13,374 nt of DNA from Streptosporangiaceae bacterium (GTDB lineage: Bacteria; Actinomycetota; Actinomycetes; Streptosporangiales; Streptosporangiaceae): NCBI GenBank assembly GCA_030041195.1, contig JASHOI010000783.1, forward strand, positions 1-13,374, in the 5' to 3' direction. The first letter of the stretch is position 1. Each line of letters starts with the position of its first letter. Position numbers and translations under genes: made by a program. Of this stretch, positions 7,478 to 13,374 are shown one piece after another. The notes under the pieces are model-generated. The model made no database searches and had not been told where the DNA came from. It saw nothing but the letters and a program-made list of their open reading frames with translations.

Positions 7478-7591
7478 TCTGATCAGGGGCGGGCCCCCGA
7501 ATCACCCGTGCCGAGTGGGGCGCCGTTGGCCGACGCAGTAGCAGCGTGGGAATCACGTTGCTGATCGCCGAGAAGCTTGGGAGCGCTTGCG

Positions 7592-7816
7592 GTGGAATCC
7601 ATCTACTATGAAATCCGCGTAGTTGGAACCCTTCCCCCAGAGGCGCTGCTCGACTTCGAACGGCTCACCGCGTCCGTGCACCAGGTGGAGACCGTGGTGC
7701 ACGGGCCGCTCAGGGACCAGGCGGCGCTGCACGGGCTGCTCGCGAGGCTGCAGACCTTCGGCGTGCAGGTCCTGGAGGTCCGCCGTCTGCAGGATGACAG
7801 CCAGCCACCCGGCTAG
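7592..7816 (+). CDS. Small alpha/beta protein B, paralogue of protein A at 3971
   Basis: 74 residues from GTG at 7592, chosen because GGGAG lies 8 nt upstream and the protein then begins MESIYYEIRVVG; a TTG at 7577 is less likely. The pattern is strand-helix-strand-helix-strand: YYEIRVVG, PPEALLDFERL, VETVVHGPLRD, QAALHGLLARLQTFGV, QVLEVRRL. It aligns without gaps to protein A. Small proteins of this shape are, to my recollection, common in actinobacteria, but I know no assigned function. It has no cysteine, no membrane segment and no signal peptide. It is divergent from LAL-2 and upstream of DUF389 by 157 nt. The context suggests it belongs to the regulon of the LAL proteins; a sensor or partner role is inference. 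Confidence 0.8.
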   Translation: MESIYYEIRVVGTLPPEALLDFERLTASVHQVETVVHGPLRDQAALHGLLARLQTFGVQVLEVRRLQDDSQPPG

Positions 7817-7973
7817 CCGCTGCTGCCGGCAGATATCGGGATGCCCCGGGATCGTCAGATCCTTCTCGACGGGGATGCGCCCGGCCCTGCCCCCGCCGGG
7901 CACCGGCCACTTTCGTCACCGGCCATTCAGCACGGGTGATGCCAAGGGGCGCGGGACGGACGAAAATTTGGCC

Positions 7974-8663
7974 GTGCTCCATGTTCGCATCGCCAGTCCC
8001 CTGGACGTGACCGGCAGGCTGGTCGAGTCCCTCGCCGAGGACGCCGGCGTGCTGAACCTGGTGGTGCACGCCGGCGCAGCGCGGCGGCCCGACGGCGATG
8101 CCGTGCAGTTCGACCTCTGTAACGGCTCGGCCAATCCGGTTTTTCAGCAGCTACGCGACCTGCGCCTGGACCAGCGAGGCTTGGTCCTGGTCGAGACCGT
8201 GGACGCCGCGATTACCCGCGCAGACAGACGCGACGGGAGACGGCGCGCTGGTCACCGGGAGATCGCGCCGGTCTGGGAGATGGTGGAGGCGGGAATCCGC
8301 TCAGGCAGCGTATACGCGCCGAGTTTCTTCGGCCTGCTGCTCATCGCCGGACTGATCGCCTGCGTGGGCATTCTGACCAACTCGCAGATCCTCGTGGTCG
8401 GGGCGATGGTGGTGGGTCCCGAATACATGGCCGCGATCGCTGTCGCCGTGATCTTCGGCGTGGCCATCCGGTGGAACCTGTTCTCGGTCGTTGTCGCGGT
8501 GCTGGCCGGCATCGTCGGCGTGGTGTCGCTGACCGAGTCGCGGGCCAGCGCCCTCATCGGGGTGTTCATCTCGGTCACGACGATCCCGGCGGCCGTGGCA
8601 CTCGGCCTCTCGCTCGCATACCAGGACTGGGGGCGCCCTCGCGCCGGCTCAGCACCGGCCTGA
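7974..8663 (+). CDS. Compact DUF389 family membrane protein
   Basis: 229 residues from GTG at 7974, chosen because the protein then starts MLHVRIASP, as DUF389 proteins usually do; a TTG at 7968 is possible. The first 100 residues form a soluble alpha/beta domain (VLNLVVHAGAARRPDGDAV, VETVDAAI). Membrane segments follow near 113-135, 138-148, 153-170 and 176-190, with another around VFISVTTIPAAVALGLSLAY. The family signatures VVGAMVVGPEY (Y at 151) and VSLTESRASALIG are intact. From my knowledge of the family, members are usually about 300 residues or more. Here the stretch between GPEY and SLTESR is much shorter and the protein ends soon after SLAYQDW, so an internal loss and C-terminal shortening are likely. 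It could be a functional short form or a decaying gene. DUF389 function is unknown. Confidence 0.8.
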   Translation: MLHVRIASPLDVTGRLVESLAEDAGVLNLVVHAGAARRPDGDAVQFDLCNGSANPVFQQLRDLRLDQRGLVLVETVDAAITRADRRDGRRRAGHREIAPVWEMVEAGIRSGSVYAPSFFGLLLIAGLIACVGILTNSQILVVGAMVVGPEYMAAIAVAVIFGVAIRWNLFSVVVAVLAGIVGVVSLTESRASALIGVFISVTTIPAAVALGLSLAYQDWGRPRAGSAPA

Positions 8664-8688
8664 CATCTGTTGCGGGGCGTTCAGCATC

Positions 8689-8961
8689 TCACGAGTCGGC
8701 TGCGTGCTTGGCGGCCTCGGTCCGCCAAGCGTCGGCGCCTGCCAGCGCCGCGACCCTGGCCTGCGCGAGCTTGAGCTTCGCGAGCTCGGTGGGCGGCACC
8801 TCCATCGCCTGGATCCACCGGCGGCTCGCCGCCACCACGTGGGTGCTGCCGATCGCGATGCCCGCCAGGGCGATTAACCCGCCCGCCGCGAACAGCGCCG
8901 TCCCGATAAGCAGCGTGCCGGATCGCAGCTGCAGGGAGTTGCTCGTCTCATCGGTAGTCAT
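8689..8961 (-). CDS. Small single-pass membrane protein, unknown function
   Basis: 90 residues from ATG at 8961, with AAGGAC about 8 nt upstream; a longer in-frame start at 8985 is less well supported. A short polar N-terminus precedes one hydrophobic segment (GTLLIGTALFAAGGLIALAG, about residues 16-37). The C-terminal half is charged and helical, containing RRWIQAMEVPPTELAKLKLA and ending in alanine- and histidine-rich sequence. I recall similar small proteins from actinobacteria but no function. It is convergent with DUF389 (25 nt between stops) and divergent from the GH15 gene. Confidence 0.75.
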   Translation of the reverse strand: MTTDETSNSLQLRSGTLLIGTALFAAGGLIALAGIAIGSTHVVAASRRWIQAMEVPPTELAKLKLAQARVAALAGADAWRTEAAKHAADS

Positions 8962-9028
8962 GGCACCGTCCTTAGCGTCGGCCAATGATCGTTACTGTCC
9001 CGGCACGCGAGCCAGCCGGCATCCTCCG

Positions 9029-9045
9029 CCCGGGGTGATCCCGGG
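9029..9045. repeat. CCCGGG-N5-CCCGGG inverted repeat
   Basis: Two CCCGGG hexamers flank GTGAT; the left one overlaps a GGGTGA hexamer (9033-9038). It lies about 68 nt upstream of the small membrane protein start and about 140 nt upstream of GH15. It could be an operator or a short hairpin. CCCGGG is common in GC-rich DNA, so the weight is low. Confidence 0.3.
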
Positions 9046-9108
9046 AGTGTGAGAGGCGCCCAGCTCACCCAAGGCGAGTGAGGCGCCACAGGCGCAGCGC
9101 CGCGAATA

Positions 9109-9183
9109 GTGAGTTTCGAGAACGAGCACCATGACGTCATCGTTGTGGGCACCGGTGCTCCTGGACCGGATGGCGTGAGGAAA
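9109..9183 (+). pseudogene. Possible 5' remnant of an FAD/NAD(P)-binding oxidoreductase
   Basis: Reading from GTG at 9109, the peptide begins MSFENEHHDVIVVGTGAPG. This looks like the first strand of a Rossmann dinucleotide-binding fold: a hydrophobic strand then GxGxxG (GTGAPG), at the position where such proteins start. After about 20 codons the similarity stops and the frame runs into the GH15 gene in another phase, where it is a shadow. There is no good ribosome site. It may be the leftover of a deleted gene, or chance; the underlying DNA also contains palindromes (TGACGTCA, GCACCGGTGC) that could produce the motif by accident. Confidence 0.25.
9124..9160. promoter_or_regulatory. Dyad GAGCACC/GGTGCTC with nested palindromes upstream of GH15
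   Basis: GAGCACC (9124-9130) and GGTGCTC (9154-9160) are perfect inverted arms separated by 23 nt. Between and overlapping them are the palindromes ATGACGTCAT (9131-9140) and GCACCGGTGC (9149-9158). The whole block ends 27 nt before the GH15 start, so it may be an operator or a leader hairpin. No protein can be assigned to it. Confidence 0.35.
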
Positions 9184-9187
9184 GATC

Positions 9188-11056
9188 ATGGATCGCTACC
9201 CCAACATCGGCGACCACGGACTGATCGGCGACCTGCAGACGGCCGCCCTGGTGACCACCGACGGCTGCATCGACTTCTTCTGCTGTCCCCGGTTCGACTC
9301 CCCCAGCGTGTTCGCGGCGCTGCTGGACGCCGATCGGGGGGGTCGCTACCGGATCGCGCCCGACCGGGACGACTACGTCAGCAAGCAGCTGTACTTCCCG
9401 GACACCGCGATCCTGATTACCCGGTTCATGACCCCGGACGGGGTCGGTGAGGTGCACGACTTCATGCCGGTCGCCGGGGCAACCGTCACCGACCGGCACC
9501 GCCTGGTCCGTCAGCTGCGGGTGGTGCGCGGCACCGTGCGGTTCCGGATCGATCTCCAGCCGCGGTTCGACTACGGCCGCAAGCCGCACAAGCTGGAACT
9601 CACCGACGACGGCGCGGTGTTCGAGTCCGACGGCGTGGAGCTGACGGTGCACGCGGTCGCCACACCAGACGCCACGCCGCAGAACCAGGGCATCGCGCTG
9701 GAGCGCCACGATGACGGTCTCTCCTGGACCCGGACGCTGCGCGAGGGCCAGACCGGTGGAGTGGTGCTGGAGTGGATGGGCGGCGCGCCCCGGCGGTACA
9801 CACCCGAGGAGGTACAAGAGCTGACCGCGCAGACCGCGCAGTTCTGGCGCGACTGGCTGCATCGGTCCACGTACACCGGGCGCTGGCGGGACGTGGTGGC
9901 CCGATCCGCGATGACGCTCAAGCTGATGACCTACCGTCCGACCGGCGCGGTTGTCGCCGCCCCCACCACCGGGCTGCCGGAGCAGGCCGGCGGCGAGCGC
10001 AACTGGGACTACCGGTACACCTGGATCCGGGACGGCTCGTTCTCCATCTACGCGCTGCTCGGCCTGGGCTACCTGGAGGAGGCCGGTGCCTTCGCCGCCT
10101 GGCTCAGGGATCGCGGCGCCGAGAGCGCGGGTGAAGGCGGCCGCCCGCTGAAGATCATGTACCGGGTCGACGGCTCATCCGACCTCACCGAGCAGACCCT
10201 GGACCATTTCGAGGGGTGGCGCGGATCCCGGCCGGTGCGGATCGGCAACGGCGCCGCCGACCAGCTCCAGCTCGACATCTACGGCGAGGCCATGGACTCG
10301 GTCTACCTGGCCGACTCCAACGGCCTGGTGGCTGGCCATCGGGGCTGGACACAGCTGGCCAACATGATGGACTGGCTGTGCGAGAACTGGGACCAGCCGG
10401 ACGAGGGCATCTGGGAAACCCGCGGCGGCCGGCAGAACTTCACCTACGGACGGCTGCAGGCCTGGGTCGCGCTCGACCGCGCGATCAAGCTCGCCGCGCG
10501 CCACGGCCGCCCCGGCAACGTCACCAAGTGGGCCGTCGAGCGCGACCTGGTCTACAACCAGATCATGGAGCACGGGTGGAATCCCAAGGTCGGCGCGTTC
10601 ACCCAGCACTACCAGACCAGCGTGCTCGACTCCTCGCTGCTGATGATGCCGCTGATGGGCTTTGTCTCCCCGCGCGACCCGATGTGGCAGTCCACGCTGC
10701 AGGCGATGGACCGCGAGCTGGTTTCCGACAGCCTGGTCTACCGGTACAACCCCAGCGCGTCCCCCGACGGGCTGGCCGGCGACGAGGGCACGTTCTCGCT
10801 GTGCACATTCTGGTACGTCGACGCGCTGGCCCGGTCCGGGCGGCTCGATGACGCGCGGCTGGTGTTCGAGAAGATGCACACCTACGCCAACCACCTGGGC
10901 CTGTACTCCGAGGAGATCGGCAGCACCGGTGAGCAGCTGGGCAACTTCCCGCAGGCGTTCAGCCACCTGTCGCTGATCAGCGCGGCGGTCAACCTGAACT
11001 ACCAGCTCGATCACGGCGCGGACGCGGTCGGCCACGCCCTCTCGGCGGCGCGGTAG
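9188..11056 (+). CDS. Glycoside hydrolase family 15 protein (trehalase/glucoamylase-like)
   Basis: 622 residues from ATG at 9188, with TGAGGAAAG 5 nt upstream. The N-terminus (YPNIGDHGLIGDLQTAALV, DGCIDFFCCPRFDSPSVFA) is the beta-sandwich lead typical of bacterial GH15. The catalytic (alpha/alpha)6 barrel carries RNWDYRYTWIRDGSF (N272 to about 284), DEGIWE (405-410, with a likely acid glutamate) and the signature SEEIGSTGEQLGNFPQAFSH (574-593, with a likely base glutamate). Family enzymes release glucose by inverting hydrolysis of alpha-glucosides; actinobacterial members include trehalases, so trehalose or maltodextrin is the probable substrate. It has no signal peptide, so it acts in the cytoplasm. 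The antiporter gene starts 32 nt downstream on the same strand, so an operon is plausible. Confidence 0.92.
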   Translation: MDRYPNIGDHGLIGDLQTAALVTTDGCIDFFCCPRFDSPSVFAALLDADRGGRYRIAPDRDDYVSKQLYFPDTAILITRFMTPDGVGEVHDFMPVAGATVTDRHRLVRQLRVVRGTVRFRIDLQPRFDYGRKPHKLELTDDGAVFESDGVELTVHAVATPDATPQNQGIALERHDDGLSWTRTLREGQTGGVVLEWMGGAPRRYTPEEVQELTAQTAQFWRDWLHRSTYTGRWRDVVARSAMTLKLMTYRPTGAVVAAPTTGLPEQAGGERNWDYRYTWIRDGSFSIYALLGLGYLEEAGAFAAWLRDRGAESAGEGGRPLKIMYRVDGSSDLTEQTLDHFEGWRGSRPVRIGNGAADQLQLDIYGEAMDSVYLADSNGLVAGHRGWTQLANMMDWLCENWDQPDEGIWETRGGRQNFTYGRLQAWVALDRAIKLAARHGRPGNVTKWAVERDLVYNQIMEHGWNPKVGAFTQHYQTSVLDSSLLMMPLMGFVSPRDPMWQSTLQAMDRELVSDSLVYRYNPSASPDGLAGDEGTFSLCTFWYVDALARSGRLDDARLVFEKMHTYANHLGLYSEEIGSTGEQLGNFPQAFSHLSLISAAVNLNYQLDHGADAVGHALSAAR

Positions 11057-11088
11057 CAGGGCGGCGGGGCCATTCCGGGCCGGCCGTC

Positions 11089-12882
11089 ATGACGGCGAAC
11101 CAGGTTCTGCTCGGCGTCGGGCTCATCCTGGCGCTCGCCGTCGGGTCGCAGATCCTGGCCAGCCGCTTGCACATTCCCGCACTGATCGTCCTGCTGCCGG
11201 CCGGCTTCGCCGCCGGTGCGCTGACCACCGATGTGAATCCAGACCGGCTGCTCGGCGTCGCGTTCCAGCCCCTGGTTTCGCTCTCGGTTGCGGTCATCCT
11301 GTATGACGCAGGGCTCGGCCTTGACCTGCGCAAGCTCAAGGGCCACACCCGCACCGCCGTGGTCCGGCTGATCGTCATCGGGGTGCCGCTCACCTGGATG
11401 CTCGGCGCGCTCGCCGCCGCCCCGCTGCTCGGCATGTCGAAGCGTGCGGCGGTGATGACAGGAGTGATCCTGGTCGTCTCCGGCCCGACCGTCGTCGGCC
11501 CGCTGCTGAACTTCGTCCGGCCGACGGAACGGCTGCAGCGGGTGCTGGTGTGGGAAGGCTCGCTGATCGATCCGGTCGGCGGCATCCTCGGGGCGGTCGT
11601 GTTCCACGCCGTGATCGCGAGCACGCACCGCGGGTTCGGCCGGGAGACCGCGCAGTTCGCCCTGAGCATCGCGGCAGGAGTGGCCGGCGGCGCCGTCGGC
11701 TCGGTGCTGCTGTGGCTGCTGCTGCGCAAGCTGCGGCTGGGCGAACGACTCGGCACCACGGCACAGCTTGCCTCGGTGGTGGCGGTCGCCGCCGCGTGTG
11801 ACGTCCTGCGCGAGGACACCGGCCTGATCGCCGCGATCGTCATGGGGCTCGCCGTGGCCAATCAGCCCGGCCTCGACGTTCCGGCCAGGAGGCCGTTCTT
11901 CGAGGCGCTCGTCGAGCTGATCATCGGCGTGCTGTTCATCTCCATCTCGGCCACGGTCACCCCGCACTCGCTGCGCCACGTCGTGCTCCCCGCGCTCGGC
12001 CTGGTCGCCGTGCTGGTGCTGGTGGCCAGGCCACTGACGGCGTTCCTGGCGACGCTGCGGACCAGCCTGTCCGCGGGCGAGCGGGCGTTCGCCGGATGGA
12101 TGGCGCCGCGCGGCATCGTCGCCGCCGCCACCGCCTCGACGTTCGCGGCCAGCCTGGTGGCCAGCCGCATCGGCGGCGCCTCGAAGATCCTCCCGGTCAC
12201 GTTCCTGGTGATCGTGGCCACGGTCACGCTGTACGGACTGACCGCGGCCCCGGCGGCCAGGCTGCTTGGCGTCACCCGCCCGGCACGAAGCGTGCCGCTG
12301 CTGGTCGGCGGCGATCCGTGGGTGATCGATCTCGGGCGGGCCCTGCAGCAGGCTGGGCTGGAGGTGCTGATGTGGGCGGGCCTGGAGCGGCAGCGCGAGC
12401 AGATCAGGCAGGCCGGTCTCGAGCTGGCGCGCGGTGAGCTGCTCGCGGCGGCCACCGGGCGCGGCGCCAGGCTCGAGGGGATCACGGTGGTGCTGCTGCT
12501 GACCGGCGAAGACGACTTCAACGCGCTCGCGTCGACCGTGCTGTACGGCCTCGTGGACGACCGCGTCTACCGGCTCGCGCCGCCGCTGCGCAGCAACGGC
12601 GTGGTGGCGCCCTACACCGGCGCCGACGCCCTGTTCGGCGCCGGACTGACCAGGCGCGAGGTGGAACAGCGGTACGCCAGCGGCGCCCGGATCGTGACCT
12701 TGCAGGCCGACGTGGGGCTGCCGGACGGGCACGACGTGCTGTTCCGGATCCGCGCCGATGGCCGGCTCGACGCGGTCACCGACGCCAGCGTCCCCGAGCC
12801 GCAGCCGGGTGACACCGCCGTGCTGCTAGCCGACCGGGCCTCACCAGAGGCGCTCGTTGGGCGAGCGCAGTGCCCGCAGTGA
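11089..12882 (+). CDS. CPA1-type cation/proton antiporter with cytoplasmic C-terminal domain
   Basis: 597 residues from ATG at 11089; the ribosome site is weak, but the first helix starts at once (VLLGVGLILALAVGSQILA). About twelve hydrophobic segments fill residues 5-395. Family motifs are VVSGPTVVGPLL (130-141) and WEGSLIDPVGGILGA (155-169), whose aspartate D161 lies where CPA1 exchangers have the ion-binding acid. The cytoplasmic tail (about 400-597) begins like an RCK/TrkA-N nucleotide-binding domain (VPLLVGGDPWVIDLGRAL), but GxGxxG is replaced by GGDPW. It probably exchanges Na+ or K+ for H+ and is gated by its tail. It follows GH15 by 32 nt. Its last 42 nt overlap the convergent gene at 12841. 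Confidence 0.88.
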   Translation: MTANQVLLGVGLILALAVGSQILASRLHIPALIVLLPAGFAAGALTTDVNPDRLLGVAFQPLVSLSVAVILYDAGLGLDLRKLKGHTRTAVVRLIVIGVPLTWMLGALAAAPLLGMSKRAAVMTGVILVVSGPTVVGPLLNFVRPTERLQRVLVWEGSLIDPVGGILGAVVFHAVIASTHRGFGRETAQFALSIAAGVAGGAVGSVLLWLLLRKLRLGERLGTTAQLASVVAVAAACDVLREDTGLIAAIVMGLAVANQPGLDVPARRPFFEALVELIIGVLFISISATVTPHSLRHVVLPALGLVAVLVLVARPLTAFLATLRTSLSAGERAFAGWMAPRGIVAAATASTFAASLVASRIGGASKILPVTFLVIVATVTLYGLTAAPAARLLGVTRPARSVPLLVGGDPWVIDLGRALQQAGLEVLMWAGLERQREQIRQAGLELARGELLAAATGRGARLEGITVVLLLTGEDDFNALASTVLYGLVDDRVYRLAPPLRSNGVVAPYTGADALFGAGLTRREVEQRYASGARIVTLQADVGLPDGHDVLFRIRADGRLDAVTDASVPEPQPGDTAVLLADRASPEALVGRAQCPQ

Positions 12883-13305
12883 CTTCTCAAACACCGACAT
12901 GCGCTCGCTGACCGCCGCCGCCCGTTCGCCGTCTGCCGGGGCGTTGCTGAGGTCGTCGAGCGCGGTACGAAGCGCCTGCAGCGACCCGAGCGCATCGGCG
13001 GCGCTCGTCCGGTCCTCCGGGTCCACGGCCGTGTCCCGCAGCATGTGCAGTTCCTGCGCCAGGCCATCCGCGCGGCCCTGGATGTCGGCCCAGTGCGCGC
13101 CGGCGTCCGCGGCCGCCAGCGCCTCCGGGCGCACGGCCGCGTTGATCGCCTCGTGCAGCGCCGCGGCCTTCGCTGACACGTCGATCGCCTCGGCGATCCA
13201 GCCGCCGGTGACGACCGAGCCGCGCACCCCCATGTAGCGCAGGGTCAGCAGAACCGCGGTCACGCCGGCGATCACGACGACGATCACCAAGATCCACACC
13301 CACAT
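12841..13305 (-). CDS. Single-pass membrane protein with helical cytoplasmic or extracytoplasmic domain, unknown function
   Basis: 154 residues from ATG at 13305, with AAAGGA about 7 nt upstream; an in-frame ATG at 13347 has no such site. A strongly hydrophobic N-terminus (MWVWILVIVVVIAGVTAVLL, about 1-21) acts as a signal anchor. The rest is alanine-rich, charged and probably helical or coiled coil (EAIDVSAKAAALHEAINAAV, ALGSLQALRTALDDLSNA), ending in SPNERLW. I recognise no family. The 3' end overlaps the antiporter gene by 42 nt in antisense. The arrangement of one TM plus a helical domain resembles envelope-associated scaffold proteins, but that is only a shape comparison. Confidence 0.75.
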   Translation of the reverse strand: MWVWILVIVVVIAGVTAVLLTLRYMGVRGSVVTGGWIAEAIDVSAKAAALHEAINAAVRPEALAAADAGAHWADIQGRADGLAQELHMLRDTAVDPEDRTSAADALGSLQALRTALDDLSNAPADGERAAAVSERMSVFEKSLRALRSPNERLW

Positions 13306-13374
13306 GCCGGGTCCTTTCGTTATCCCCCGCGTTCCAGGAAATTCCATGCGGCGGCGCTTTGCAATCAGCGCAGC
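13306..13374. other. Right-edge intergenic sequence
   Basis: Upstream region of the 13305 gene, with its ribosome site at the inner end. No other gene, repeat or clear promoter is visible in this short stretch. Confidence 0.5.

Larger units (their letters stand above)
7308..7591. promoter_or_regulatory. Divergent regulatory region between LAL-2 and small protein B
   Basis: A 284-nt gap between divergent starts. Besides the compound operator (7417-7457) it holds an octamer GATCGGCC repeated directly at 7456-7463 and 7470-7477 (14-bp period), a G/C-rich palindrome around 7486-7497 and a lone TCACCC at 7502-7507. No convincing -35/-10 pair stands out in either direction. Confidence 0.5.

Noticed and set aside
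7486..7497. GGGGC-GG-GCCCC palindrome as a terminator or riboswitch stem
   Set aside because: Too short a loop, no T-run, and located between divergent promoters; likely a composition effect.
7916..7939. TCACCG-N12-GGGTGA upstream of DUF389 as a third operator copy
   Set aside because: One mismatch and a 12-nt gap that fits neither element of the compound operator; only suggestive.
8664..8688. Frameshifted continuation of DUF389 beyond its stop
   Set aside because: The other two frames past 8640 give no hydrophobic helix or family motif, so a simple frameshift does not explain the short C-terminus.
11011..12732. Long open frame on the minus strand opposite the antiporter (573 codons)
   Set aside because: Antisense to a well-supported membrane transporter; the product is repetitive R/G/D/Q/H sequence with no family features.

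Overview
The window is very GC-rich, with strong G/C third-position bias, frequent GTG starts and AAGGA/GGAGG-type ribosome sites. Its gene families are the usual actinobacterial mix: MalT-like LuxR regulators, DUF1269, DUF389, a GH15 hydrolase and a CPA1 antiporter. I read it as chromosomal DNA of a high-GC actinomycete (Actinomycetota) and cannot name the genus. I saw no rRNA, tRNA, CRISPR array, insertion sequence or phage gene.

Layout. Left (1-1238, minus strand): a DUF1269 membrane protein followed by a potassium-channel-like protein that runs off the left edge. Centre-left (1509-4602, plus strand): a large LuxR/MalT-like ATPase regulator (here LAL-1), a small alpha/beta protein, and a carboxymuconolactone-decarboxylase-fold protein that overlaps it by ATGA. 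Centre (4608-7307, minus strand): a second, related LuxR/MalT-like regulator (LAL-2), convergent with the first group and separated from it by only 5 bp. Centre-right (7592-8663, plus strand): a second small alpha/beta protein homologous to the first, then an unusually short DUF389 membrane protein. Right: a small one-TM protein (minus, 8689-8961), a GH15 glycoside hydrolase (plus, 9188-11056), a CPA1-type cation/proton antiporter (plus, 11089-12882) and a one-TM hypothetical protein (minus, 12841-13305) whose 3' end overlaps the antiporter gene.

The most striking signal is a compound palindromic element present twice. At 3835-3876 and, inverted, at 7417-7457, the half-site GGGTGA/TCACCC occurs four times with almost the same geometry: a back-to-back pair (TCACCC-GGGTGA or one-mismatch version), a spacer of 11 or 10 nt, then a GGGTGA-N7-TCACCC pair. 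One copy lies upstream of the first small gene, at the end of the LAL-1 gene. The other lies in the divergent region between LAL-2 and the second small gene. Both regulators have very similar recognition helices (NTVKTH...IYRKL). I infer two related regulator/small-protein modules that share an operator and may cross-regulate each other.

The surrounding genes (K+ channel, DUF1269, DUF389, antiporter, small TM proteins) suggest a locus for envelope or ion homeostasis and stress, with a trehalase/glucoamylase-like enzyme. The functional link between these genes is inference from proximity only.
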